Positions 8,510-17,215 of a DNA stretch of 64,000 nt are shown piece after piece (positions within the stretch are counted from its first letter, which is position 1; every line of letters starts with the position of its first letter). Under the pieces are notes generated by a model. It made no database searches, was not told where the DNA came from, and was given only the letters and a program-made list of their open reading frames with translations. This DNA comes from Caldilinea sp. CFX5 (GTDB lineage: Bacteria; Chloroflexota; Anaerolineae; Caldilineales; Caldilineaceae), in contig QWII01000051.1 in assembly GCA_021405325.1 (NCBI GenBank), positions 3,201 to 67,200 of the forward strand, read 5' to 3'. The translations under genes were made by a program, and so were the position numbers.

Positions 8510-9490
8510 CTATTCAAGGTGATAACACAACTTAACGACATCAATATTGGACTGAATTTCCTTCCGTACCTCTTCCCGGTGGTGCGGCACAATGCTGTGC
8601 AAGACCCAGAAGAGCAATTTGGCCAGGCTCAGACCGCCGAGCAAGGAACGTAGGACGCCGGTGCGGATTGGGCCATAGTGTTTTTGATAGAAGAGAATCT
8701 TACCCCGATAGACCATCTTGCGCCTGCTCCAGCGGTTCATGCTGCGACCACCGAAGTGAATGATCGTATCGAGCGGCAGATAATAGGTTTGCCATCCGGC
8801 CTTTTTTAAGCGATATTGCAAATCAACTTCATCGCCATAGATAAAGTATGCTTCGTCCAGCAGCCCAATATCAGCCAAGGCGCGGCGTCGCAGCAGGAGG
8901 CAGGCGGAGGTGATCCAATCCACCTGCTGGGTTGTATCAGCCTTGAGCACCGCCGGGTATGTTTCCGCAATGAAGCGACTCAGGCGGGTGGCGATCAAGA
9001 ACTCTTCCCATAAGGTTGAGAAATGGTTATAACAGGATTGCACCGTGCCGTCGGCGTTGAGAACCCGTCCCCCGACCGCGCCGGCTTGGGGCGTGTTATC
9101 CAGGAAGGCGACCAGGGCATCAAGCGCCGGCCCATTGACCAGGGTATCGTTGTTGAGTAGGAGAACATAGCGTCCGCTTGTTGCAACAATGCCCTGGTTG
9201 CTGGCCTTGCCCAAACCAACATTCTCGGTATTCTGCTGCAAACGCACTGCCGGAAATTCAGTGGCTATCATCTGTTGGCTGCCGTCGGTCGAGCCGTTGT
9301 CAACCACAATGACATCAAAGCGGCAGTGCATTGGCTTAGCATACAAGGATTCCAGACATGCCTTCAGGTAACTTTTGTTGTTCCAGCAGACGAGAACGAT
9401 CGCCAGATCGGGGGCAAGGCCGTCGTCGGGCGCCGGTGGGATGGCGGCTTGCGCCGGCCAATCCCCGGCCAGTAGCGCTGCTTTTTCCAT
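8510..9490 (-). CDS. Glycosyltransferase family 2 (rhamnosyltransferase-like)
   Basis: 326 aa. Typical GT2 layout: IVLVCWNNKSYLKACLESL near residues 30-50, VVDNGSTDGS, NVGLGKASNQG, the metal motif LLLNNDTLV and the acceptor segment ACLLLRRRALADIGLLDEAYFIYGDEVDLQYRL. This pattern is common in rhamnosyltransferases. It is a paralogue of the gene at 13195-14109. It begins 3 nt after the stop of the nucleotidyltransferase with AGGAG before the ATG, so the two are co-translated. Confidence 0.9.
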   Translation of the reverse strand: MEKAALLAGDWPAQAAIPPAPDDGLAPDLAIVLVCWNNKSYLKACLESLYAKPMHCRFDVIVVDNGSTDGSQQMIATEFPAVRLQQNTENVGLGKASNQGIVATSGRYVLLLNNDTLVNGPALDALVAFLDNTPQAGAVGGRVLNADGTVQSCYNHFSTLWEEFLIATRLSRFIAETYPAVLKADTTQQVDWITSACLLLRRRALADIGLLDEAYFIYGDEVDLQYRLKKAGWQTYYLPLDTIIHFGGRSMNRWSRRKMVYRGKILFYQKHYGPIRTGVLRSLLGGLSLAKLLFWVLHSIVPHHREEVRKEIQSNIDVVKLCYHLE

Positions 9491-9493
9491 GTT

Positions 9494-10243
9494 TTACTCC
9501 TGTCGAAAACTACGATCCATGGCCATAATCTCATCATAAGTGCCCAGATCAATATAGGTGCCGCAGACCATGTGCAGGCTGCGGAAATTCATGCCATTGG
9601 CGATGGCGCCATTCATAATCTGCGCAAAGTCAGCAACGCCGTCACCAACGCACGTATGGAGGTACTCAGTAAAGCTGGGCCGCCAAATCATACACCCCCA
9701 CATCTGTGTCAGGTTGGTGATACGCGGCTTGTCCACAATCTCGATTACACGACCATTGATGTCGGAGCGCACCATCCCAAATTTTTCTGGTCGTTCGGTG
9801 GTAAAGAGCGCTAACACCGCATCGACTTCAGGGTCGGCAATCTCGTGCATGTGGCGGAAAACCTCTTCGGGCTGCATGATCGTGTCGGCCATGCCAAAAA
9901 AGACCGTCTTGCCACGCGTCAGGTGATAGGCGGCATCGAGGGCATGGGCCAGACCGGGGGATGTGGAGCGTTCGTTTTGGTTGACGGCTTCCTGGACAAC
10001 ATAGCTGATATGACAACCAAAGCGTTGCCCGTTGCCAAAATAGCCCACCAACTGGTGCTTTGTTTCGTTGATGACAAAGATGACATGTTGCAACCCCGCA
10101 ACCGTTAAGTTTTGCAAAACAAACTGCGCAATCGGCTTGTAGCGATTCTCCCGGATCACCGGGTATAGTTCCTTGGGGTATGGCAATCCTAAGCGGACGC
10201 CCTTGCCTGCTGCCGGAATAAGACCAATTAATTCTTCCTTCAT
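9494..10243 (-). CDS. Sugar-phosphate nucleotidyltransferase
   Basis: 249 aa. The N-terminus IPAAGKGVRLGLPYPKELYPV carries the nucleotidyltransferase signature (GxGxR and PKxLxPV). GMADTIMQPEE is the Asp-containing metal site, and IEIVDKP and MWGCMIWRP follow as in RmlA/GalU-type enzymes. It would join NTP and a sugar-1-phosphate to give an NDP-sugar, perhaps the dTDP-sugar used by the 3,5-epimerase. It lacks the long C-terminal left-handed helix domain of bifunctional forms. AAAAGGA precedes the ATG. Confidence 0.85.
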   Translation of the reverse strand: MKEELIGLIPAAGKGVRLGLPYPKELYPVIRENRYKPIAQFVLQNLTVAGLQHVIFVINETKHQLVGYFGNGQRFGCHISYVVQEAVNQNERSTSPGLAHALDAAYHLTRGKTVFFGMADTIMQPEEVFRHMHEIADPEVDAVLALFTTERPEKFGMVRSDINGRVIEIVDKPRITNLTQMWGCMIWRPSFTEYLHTCVGDGVADFAQIMNGAIANGMNFRSLHMVCGTYIDLGTYDEIMAMDRSFRQE

Positions 10244-10260
10244 AACCTGTTCCTTTTGCC

Positions 10261-11679
10261 CTAGGATGAGTGCTGCGATGCATCTGACTGACGACGAACG
10301 ATCTGTTCAATGCTGACCAAACCACCCAGAAAGAGCCAGGCAAAAATGCTCGAACGAAAACCGTTAAACCCTATGTTGTAAACAAAGGGGAAAAACCAAT
10401 CGACCAACATCCCCGACGCCGCCGTGCCGGCCAAACCGCCTAGGGTGGCGTAGACATAGGCGCGGGCAAAGCCCTTGGGCGCCTCGCTGCACAGCCGCCA
10501 ACCCAGCCAGGCCGCTTCGGCAAAGAACCAGAGAACGCAACCCAGGCCCAGAAAGCCGATCTGGGCCAGAATGTCCAAATATTGATTGTGCGAGTTAAAT
10601 TGCACTGCATAGCCACGAATGCGAAAGAGGGGGGTGTACCAGTAATAGTTGGCCGGACCAAAGCCCAGAATCGGATTGACGCCCAGCATCTTCACAATAA
10701 TGACCCAGGCATCCATGCGTGTCGAATAGCTATACTCATCGGTTGCAATGGCGCGTGAACTGATGATCTGCGCCGGGAGATAGCCGGCGACGGCAAGAAA
10801 GAGTCCCAGCCGCCAGGAACGCGCCGCCACGATCACCCCAATGGCAACCAATGGCGGTAACCAGGCTGATTTCCAGTCGTATTGCAAGACACAGGTAACA
10901 TAGAGCGACAAGAGACAGATGCCGCCCGCCAGCGCCCGCCAGCGCCAAGCCAGCGTTTCGTGAAACAGGGCCAGGCTGAAACTCAGAGCAATCAACCACG
11001 TCCAGAAAAGGGCATTGGCTGTGGCGCCACGCTGAAAAGCTGTCGCCGTGATGGCTGAAACCGGTGAGACCCACCCCAACGCAAAGAGACCGCCCAAGAT
11101 GAGCAAGAGCCAGGTCATCCATTCCAGCCAACGTAGCTCCTGCACTTCATGCGCCACCAGCAAAAAAGCGCCGACGGCCAGGACAAAAATTAGTGTGGCG
11201 CCGATCTGAGCATCCATAGGCGCCCGCTGCGGAACAGGAAACCAGGGCAATTGCCCAACGGCAAAAGCGACCAAGGTTACGCCGACTAAGTAGAGCAGTG
11301 GACGCACCGGGCGTGAGGGGACTAGGAGTCGTTCGCGCCGTGTGACCAACAGCTTCAATAGCCATAAAGCAACCAATAAACTTAATTGCAATACAGCAAA
11401 GTTTAGCCCGCCTGGTAAGGCAGGAGAAGGAGCAAGCAAGCCGGTAATGAAGAGGGTGATAATGCCCCATTGCGGATAATAGAGAAAAAAGAGCGCGCCA
11501 CCCATGGCGAGCAACAGCGCGATCACGAGGACGAGCCGACTTGGCGCAAAATTCATGGGTAGCCCAGTGCTAATGCATAATACCGCCGCAATGATCAGCA
11601 GCGTTTGCCAATGCCGGAAACCGGTCATGAGCCATTGTAATGATTTGATCGATGGGTGACTTTGCGTAACCATATTCAT
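10261..11679 (-). CDS. O-antigen ligase/polymerase-like membrane protein
   Basis: 472 aa, strongly hydrophobic, with about 12 predicted membrane helices. The large periplasmic loop contains the usual features of the Wzy/WaaL family: the RMDAWVIIVKMLGVNPILGFGPANYYWYTPLFRIRGY region, then NSHNQYLDILAQIGFLGLG with the conserved His. It either polymerises repeat units or joins the glycan to its anchor. A second protein of this kind lies at 37423-39081. The cluster exports by ABC transporter, so one of the two is more likely a ligase. Confidence 0.85.
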   Translation of the reverse strand: MNMVTQSHPSIKSLQWLMTGFRHWQTLLIIAAVLCISTGLPMNFAPSRLVLVIALLLAMGGALFFLYYPQWGIITLFITGLLAPSPALPGGLNFAVLQLSLLVALWLLKLLVTRRERLLVPSRPVRPLLYLVGVTLVAFAVGQLPWFPVPQRAPMDAQIGATLIFVLAVGAFLLVAHEVQELRWLEWMTWLLLILGGLFALGWVSPVSAITATAFQRGATANALFWTWLIALSFSLALFHETLAWRWRALAGGICLLSLYVTCVLQYDWKSAWLPPLVAIGVIVAARSWRLGLFLAVAGYLPAQIISSRAIATDEYSYSTRMDAWVIIVKMLGVNPILGFGPANYYWYTPLFRIRGYAVQFNSHNQYLDILAQIGFLGLGCVLWFFAEAAWLGWRLCSEAPKGFARAYVYATLGGLAGTAASGMLVDWFFPFVYNIGFNGFRSSIFAWLFLGGLVSIEQIVRRQSDASQHSS

Positions 11680-11710
11680 TGCTGGTGGTCTGCCTATATA
11701 AATTTTAGAA

Positions 11711-11801
11711 GGCTCATGTACGGAAAGCGTGAATACCTGTCAGGTTTCGCAAACCTGACAGGTGTGGCTGGTTGAGACCTCACACTTTCTGTACATGAGC
11801 C
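11711..11801. repeat. GGCTCAT-end palindromic element, copy E1, with 9-bp target duplication
   Basis: A 91-bp element with ends GGCTCATGTAC and GTACATGAGCC and an inner hairpin ACCTGTCAGGTTT / AAACCTGACAGGT. It is flanked by the 9-bp direct repeat ATTTTAGAA (11702-11710 and 11802-11810). A near-identical copy in reverse orientation is at 26807-26897 and a third, shorter one at 42723-42809. Confidence 0.88.
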
Positions 11802-11871
11802 ATTTTAGAAAACCGTAGAGGCGTCCCCTTGCGGGCGCCCGCAAGGGGACGCCTCTACGGTTTTCTAAAAT
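11802..11871. repeat. Perfect 70-bp palindrome
   Basis: Two exact 35-nt arms meet without a loop at 11836/11837. The arm includes ACCGTAGAGGCGTCCCC. The outermost 9 nt of the left arm are one copy of the direct repeat made by element E1, so E1 inserted at the edge of this older palindrome. Its core GTAGAGGC is shared with the palindrome at 48852-48905. It lies between the O-antigen ligase-like gene and the upstream GT4 gene and might act as a terminator hairpin in either direction. Confidence 0.85.
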
Positions 11872-11913
11872 CTAAAGGGTCGGTCTACTAGGCGCCATTA
11901 CCATAGTAAGCAA

Positions 11914-13128
11914 TTAATTCACAAAAGGTGATCGCCGCCGCTCAGTTGGGGATGACTTGATCGTGCGCTCAATCATGTGCAGAAACCGGGGCAGGGTGGC
12001 AGCCCAGTCATACTTTGTCCGCACCAATTGGTATGCCTGCGTCGTCAAACGCTCGCGTAGGCCAGCTTCGCGGAAAAGCCGCAGAATGGCCTCGGTAAAG
12101 GCTTGTGGGGTATCGGCAATCAGCAAATGCACCCCATCCTGGGCGTCAATGCCTTCGGCCCCCTTGCTTGTCGTAACAACCGGCGTACCCAAGGCCATTG
12201 CTTCTAAGATCTTTACCCGTGTCCCGCCGCCCCTATGAATGGGGGCAATGCTACACCATGCCTCAGCAATGAGCGGGCGTATATCGGGTACAAAACCAGT
12301 CAATTGCACATTTTGCGCCGACGGTAAGGGCTGATTAGCATGATCACCAGTGATGGTGAGCGTAACGTCAGGGTTCTGCGCTTGCACTTGGGGGAAAACT
12401 TCACGCAGAAACCAGACCATTGCTTCATAATTGGCGAAATAGCGAAAGGAACCGGTAAAAATCAAGGCATTGGGCGTTGGTTGCCTTTGAACAGCCGCAT
12501 AGTCAGCGAGGTTGACACAATTGGGAAACACTTCAATCGGCTTGTAACCGGGAACAGTCGCGCTAACCAGTTGCCGCTCGCAAGTCGAGACGACTGTACA
12601 ACCGCGAAAGCGCCGAAGTACTTGATCCACATAGCGGCGATGCTTGAACCAGGTCAGCCCATGCCGAAAGCGGCTACGGAGGGTCGTTGCCTGACGATAG
12701 GGTTCAACCAACACGCCCAGTTCGACTTCTTCAAAAAGCGCTGGCGTCTGCCCAAAGTGGCGCACATAGCCGGCCGTCGCCAACTGAGAAGCGATGATTA
12801 GATCATAAGGTTGCTGGGCCACCGTCTGCGCAATTGCGCGCGCCATCTGTGGTGAATAGGTATTCACGATGGAACGCGGGGTAACCATAAAAAAACTAAG
12901 GCGAGCGCGCCAGCTATCGGGTACAAAAGGTTGCCATGGCACGACTTGCGCACTTGTACAGAGCGCACCCAGTTCCGGTGGAGCCACATCGTTCCCGGCT
13001 TCGTCGGCAAAGCTCAACAGGGTGACATCGTGGTGCGCCGCCAGACCGGCTAATAGATGATAGACCCGCAGCTTAGAACCATTATTGATGGGATAAGGAA
13101 ACCAACGCGATAGAAAGAGAATGCGCAT
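11914..13128 (-). CDS. Glycosyltransferase family 4 (GT-B)
   Basis: 404 aa. N-terminal FLSRWFPYPINNGSKLRVYHLLAGL is typical of GT4 enzymes with the NGSK/RVYHLL acceptor loop. The donor domain has IFTGSFRYFANYEAMVWFL and GGGTRVKILEAMALGTPVVTTSKGAEGI, the latter carrying the EX7E-like motif. It is similar to the TIGR03087 (stp1) class of glycosyltransferases sometimes found with exosortase-type glycan loci; that comparison is from memory. There is no clear Shine-Dalgarno. Instead three 17-bp direct repeats end a few bases before the ATG. Confidence 0.87.
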   Translation of the reverse strand: MRILFLSRWFPYPINNGSKLRVYHLLAGLAAHHDVTLLSFADEAGNDVAPPELGALCTSAQVVPWQPFVPDSWRARLSFFMVTPRSIVNTYSPQMARAIAQTVAQQPYDLIIASQLATAGYVRHFGQTPALFEEVELGVLVEPYRQATTLRSRFRHGLTWFKHRRYVDQVLRRFRGCTVVSTCERQLVSATVPGYKPIEVFPNCVNLADYAAVQRQPTPNALIFTGSFRYFANYEAMVWFLREVFPQVQAQNPDVTLTITGDHANQPLPSAQNVQLTGFVPDIRPLIAEAWCSIAPIHRGGGTRVKILEAMALGTPVVTTSKGAEGIDAQDGVHLLIADTPQAFTEAILRLFREAGLRERLTTQAYQLVRTKYDWAATLPRFLHMIERTIKSSPTERRRSPFVN

Positions 13129-13131
13129 TGT

Positions 13132-13182
13132 TAGTTCACAACTTAGCGTAGTTCACAACTCGGCGTAGTTCACAAAGTGGCG
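13132..13182. repeat. Three tandem 17-bp repeats upstream of a GT4 start
   Basis: Three units of TAGTTCACAA followed by a 7-nt variable-conserved tail (CTTAGCG, CTCGGCG, AGTGGCG) at 13132-13148, 13149-13165 and 13166-13182. They fill the gap between the GT2 (13195) and the GT4 start (13128). On the coding strand they read ...TTGTGAACTA. This may be a protein-binding array or a slipped duplication. Confidence 0.8.
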
Positions 13183-13194
13183 TATAGTACTATT

Positions 13195-14109
13195 TCATTC
13201 CAAGTTCACCTTGAGAGACAGCGGACCCCAACGTCGACATAAAAAGTCAATGATGCCCTGCCACATTGCATTGCGATGCGCCCGCATGTGTCGCCATTTC
13301 GGTTTGATGGTCCAACTGGTCAAGGTTCGTAGCAACTGTATCCAAATTTGCAGCCAAATCCGTAAGGGAGCGTGATGTTTTGCTAATAACAGTAGATGGT
13401 TACGTGTTAAATAGTAAATCATCATCGGCTTGGGTTGCGCATCAAGGGGTGTACCTTTATGCCAAATTTTGGCCTGTGGAACATGAATGAGATGCCATCC
13501 TGCTTTCGTTGCACGCATACACCATTCAGTTTCTTCCCAATAGCAAAAAAAATCTTCATCAAGCAAGCCGATTTGTTCAATAACCGCACGACGAACTAAA
13601 AGCGCACAACCTGAAATCCAGTCGACTCGATGCGGTTGATCTAATTGACCGCGATCTGGTTCATCTTTGGCAACATGCAGGCTTTCCCAATATCGGCTTA
13701 GTAATCCGCCGCCTGATTGGATGACATAGGGTTGTTTGTAATGATAGACCATCGGGCCGAGCATCCCCACATGCGGATCGCTTTCACCAACCTGAATTAA
13801 CTGATGCAGACAATCAGCATCGACAATCGTGTCGTCATTAAGTATGAAGATCCAGTCAGCTTTTCGGGTGAGTGCGATGTTAATGCCAATATTGTTATTG
13901 CCGGCATATCCTAGATTCTCCGTTAATTCAACAACCTCGGTGGCTGGAAAAGTTGTCCGGATCGTTGCGACTGAGCCATCAGTAGAGCCGTTATCCAAAA
14001 TAACTAACGTTTGATTTGTATAAGTACTCTGTGCTAAGGACAGCAAACATTCTACTGTGTCTTGGCAACGATTGTTATTTAAAATAATGGTAACTACTTT
14101 AGGTTGCAT
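13195..14109 (-). CDS. Glycosyltransferase family 2 (rhamnosyltransferase-like)
   Basis: 304 aa with IILNNNRCQDTVECLLSL, VILDNGSTDGSVATI, NLGYAGNNNIGIN, the metal site FILNDDTIVD and the acceptor motif GLLDEDFFCYWEETEWCMRATKAGW. These follow the same order as in the GT2 at 8510, its paralogue. It transfers a deoxyhexose-type sugar on the cytoplasmic side. GGAAGAGG lies just before the ATG. Confidence 0.9.
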   Translation of the reverse strand: MQPKVVTIILNNNRCQDTVECLLSLAQSTYTNQTLVILDNGSTDGSVATIRTTFPATEVVELTENLGYAGNNNIGINIALTRKADWIFILNDDTIVDADCLHQLIQVGESDPHVGMLGPMVYHYKQPYVIQSGGGLLSRYWESLHVAKDEPDRGQLDQPHRVDWISGCALLVRRAVIEQIGLLDEDFFCYWEETEWCMRATKAGWHLIHVPQAKIWHKGTPLDAQPKPMMIYYLTRNHLLLLAKHHAPLRIWLQIWIQLLRTLTSWTIKPKWRHMRAHRNAMWQGIIDFLCRRWGPLSLKVNLE

Positions 14110-14186
14110 TCGCCTCTTCCATTACAGATACGCTTATAACTTGTGAGCAGAGCAATCACTTTTTTATGGATTTTACACCTAATTCA

Positions 14187-15392
14187 TTAGGCCATTCTCG
14201 CACAGAGGGCCAAATGACTTTCCAGTATCCTTAGGGATTTGTCCCATGTCCAGTTATCTAGTATATGCTTTCGTGCATTGCGACTATATTCAAAGATCAA
14301 AGCTTGATTTGCCAGTAAGTATTGGATAGCTGATGCAAATTGAGTCAGATCACGTTCAACTAATAAACCGGTCTGTTGATGGCAGATGCTTTCCTGTATG
14401 CCACCCTCACACACACCAACGACCGGAGTGCCGCATGCCATTGCTTCCAGCGGTACTAAACCAAAAGGTTCTAATACCGGTGCATAGAGGCAGAGACAAG
14501 CTTTGTTGTATTCAATGGCTAGTTGCTGTGAATCCAAATTGGTTACAATTTCGAGGTTAACCTGGTAATGGCTTGCTAATGCTACAATATAAGCCTTTTC
14601 AGGCTCCTGAATGATATTACAGACTATTTTTAATTTTGGCCGTTTGTCAATAGGGATTTGCCCTAAACTTTTAATGATGAAATCAAATCCTTTGCGCGGT
14701 GATAATTCGCCCACAGATATGACAAAATTTTCTTTGTTGATATGAGGCATCGGGCGGAATGTTTCATCATCTACACCGTAATGACACACCTCTGTTTCAA
14801 CACGAAAGCCAATTTTCATTTGCTCTTGGGTAAAACGGGAATTAGCTAATAGCCGCTTGGTATGGCGTATGCTTTCCTGTTGTATAGTTTCCAAACGCCG
14901 GGTATAGAGCCAAATGAAGGGATCGAAATGATTTAGAAAGGATCGCCATTGATTTTCTCTCAAATACGGTCGGGTAAATCGACGGATAAATGATGAACCG
15001 AACGGTTCATGCAAATAATAAATGGCAGGTATTTTTATCCACGGTAGAAATGTAGGTATAAATGTGTAAAGACAGGTATTTGCAAACACTATATCATATT
15101 CTCCCGCATTGATTTCATAGGCAATCCTTTGACCAATATAGATCAGATCGCCCAAGTCTCGCCATCGATTTAATTGATTCAGACGCCCAAAAGGACTATC
15201 GAGTAATCGTCTAGCTGAAAAATCAAAAACATGATACTGCTGTACAAAAGGGCGGATGTCACAATACTGATGGTTTGCTGTGCTGAGTGTATAAGCATCA
15301 ATGGTGTGTTGGTTTGCCAGACCATGTGTCCATTCAAAGATGGCGCGTTTTGCGCCACCGCTAGGTGTATTAAAAAACAAAGCTATTCGCAT
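14187..15392 (-). CDS. Glycosyltransferase family 4 (GT-B)
   Basis: 401 aa. N-terminal IALFFNTPSGGAKRAIFEWTHGL has the glycine-rich acceptor loop. Further on are VGELSPRKGFDFIIKSL and the donor motif APVLEPFGLVPLEAMACGTPVVGVCEGG with the EX7E pair. GGAAAGGG lies 7 nt before the ATG. The base composition is lower in GC than the genes near the exporter, as it is for the whole 13-27 kb part of the cluster, which may reflect a separate origin for this block. Confidence 0.88.
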   Translation of the reverse strand: MRIALFFNTPSGGAKRAIFEWTHGLANQHTIDAYTLSTANHQYCDIRPFVQQYHVFDFSARRLLDSPFGRLNQLNRWRDLGDLIYIGQRIAYEINAGEYDIVFANTCLYTFIPTFLPWIKIPAIYYLHEPFGSSFIRRFTRPYLRENQWRSFLNHFDPFIWLYTRRLETIQQESIRHTKRLLANSRFTQEQMKIGFRVETEVCHYGVDDETFRPMPHINKENFVISVGELSPRKGFDFIIKSLGQIPIDKRPKLKIVCNIIQEPEKAYIVALASHYQVNLEIVTNLDSQQLAIEYNKACLCLYAPVLEPFGLVPLEAMACGTPVVGVCEGGIQESICHQQTGLLVERDLTQFASAIQYLLANQALIFEYSRNARKHILDNWTWDKSLRILESHLALCARMA

Positions 15393-15419
15393 GACGCAAC
15401 CCTTTCCGCCTTTTGCACA

Positions 15420-17051
15420 TTATCTCAAGCTATTACCCATTTTTGTCTGTGGGATACTACAATACAATGCTCCCTTAAGCTCTCTGATCGAAAAATTTCT
15501 TTCTTCTAATCGAACAACCAGTGGCGTGGGTAGCGTAGAATGATGGTGAAGCGTTTTCTCCCATGAGTCAGATGTATTCTCATCTGTCCAGATCCACCAA
15601 AAGCACTTTTCAACCGGCAGGAGCTGTTCTACATCTTGAGGATTAACAATGCCATACCAGCGCATTTGCCGGAGGACTGGAACAGCTACCTGTGGTAACC
15701 ACCAAACAGAGGTAGCGACCGCGTTAGGTTTCAATGTAATGAGTTCTCCATTTAATTGTGTCCACTGTTTTTGCATGCCAGCCAAGTGTCTCAAGCCGAG
15801 TAATTGGATTAACAGACTGGATAATAACAAGGCTAAACATCCCCACTTTAGCAGGCTGCTCTTACTGGTTTCAAAACCTATCCACCCAAGGGTTGCAAGT
15901 AATGGATAAGCCCCAAGTAACATGCGCGGTCCCCATCCGCCGCCGCCCCACGTTGGCGTCGTAAGCGTGATGCCAAATAGGTAACCAAGCATTAGAATCC
16001 ATAGTAGGCGAACTCGTATATCTTTGTTCAGCCAAGCAAGAGAAATCAACGACGCAAAGGCAAAAGGAAAAACATCAGTAACACTGGGCGCGACCCCATT
16101 GCTATAGAGAGCAAAATGTGCGAAATTGATGATAACAACACCATATAATAGCAATGAAAGTGCAAATATAGTTGACCGGTGAAGGCGCTGAAGAACAATA
16201 AATAGTATGAGAACTGTGATAAGTAATACTGCCCACTTTCGGTACCCAAGCGGTAACAAATGTATAGCGACTATACCTATACGGCTTTCAATCGTGATAG
16301 GGTTTGCTTGAACCTGTGGCCCTACAAATGTGCCAAAATTTGCAACATTATATACCCACCAAGGAGCAATTCCAAGCAGTAGCCCACTTGCAAATTGTCC
16401 ACCAAAACGAATTCCTGCAACGATGCCGTATGTCATTAAAACTGCGAGAACAAGTGCAGGACCAAAAAGCATTGCTTCGGGCCGAAACCATATCGCCATC
16501 GCCGCAATTATCCCGGCAGCTAAGGGACGTGACTTCAAGACTAAATAAGTTGCAATAACAATCAATCCAATACTAAGAGCATGTTCCCAAAGAATAAATG
16601 CATAAAAGATAAGTGGTGAAGCCAAACCAACAACCAGAACAAGCACCCCAGGATATGCTATGCCCAGAATCTTTCCAAGAAGCCCACTCCCATAAGCGGC
16701 CAACAGTGTGCCGAGAATTGATGGAATAACCAATCCCCGCATACCGAATAGCAAATAAAAGGGCAGAACTATCCTTGCATATGCAGGTGAGAAGATCGCC
16801 TGGTAGCTCTTGCCAACACTAAGATAAAAGCTGTCAAAGGCGGGTCGAAAAACGCTTAATAGTTCGGCTGATGTCCCAACAGAAAGTGTATGAGTGCAAG
16901 CAAGCGCGTCTATTTGTGAGTATTTTACCCCTTGATCGCCACTAAAATAGCCGCCTGGCGGTAATGTAGTTGCAATAAAAATGTAAATGACAACTAGTAT
17001 TAGTGTTGCACCAGGCAAGGTTGTGAGCAGTGCAATTATCGTGGCTTTCAT
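15420..17051 (-). CDS. Polytopic membrane protein, GT39/ArnT-like
   Basis: 543 aa from ATG 17051 (an in-frame TTG at 17135 would add 28 residues with no obvious function). One N-terminal helix is followed by an outside loop containing GDQGVKYSQ, then about ten further helices and a C-terminal soluble stretch. The layout of first helix, acidic loop (SGDQG) and many helices matches lipid-phosphate-sugar dependent GT-C enzymes, which act at the outer face. The family call is by layout only. Confidence 0.6.
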   Translation of the reverse strand: MKATIIALLTTLPGATLILVVIYIFIATTLPPGGYFSGDQGVKYSQIDALACTHTLSVGTSAELLSVFRPAFDSFYLSVGKSYQAIFSPAYARIVLPFYLLFGMRGLVIPSILGTLLAAYGSGLLGKILGIAYPGVLVLVVGLASPLIFYAFILWEHALSIGLIVIATYLVLKSRPLAAGIIAAMAIWFRPEAMLFGPALVLAVLMTYGIVAGIRFGGQFASGLLLGIAPWWVYNVANFGTFVGPQVQANPITIESRIGIVAIHLLPLGYRKWAVLLITVLILFIVLQRLHRSTIFALSLLLYGVVIINFAHFALYSNGVAPSVTDVFPFAFASLISLAWLNKDIRVRLLWILMLGYLFGITLTTPTWGGGGWGPRMLLGAYPLLATLGWIGFETSKSSLLKWGCLALLLSSLLIQLLGLRHLAGMQKQWTQLNGELITLKPNAVATSVWWLPQVAVPVLRQMRWYGIVNPQDVEQLLPVEKCFWWIWTDENTSDSWEKTLHHHSTLPTPLVVRLEERNFSIRELKGALYCSIPQTKMGNSLR

Positions 17052-17215
17052 ATAGTGACGAGGCGCCTTACTCTCGTGATTTTTACCGAGTTTGACAAAA
17101 ATACCTCCAACATCTCCTGAACATAGTGTCGCCAAAGATGCACCTGTAGCTACTCGCCCCTTGGTACTGCGCCAGCGCTTTAGATACAGGTGCGACCTTC
17201 ATAAATTGCTTATGC

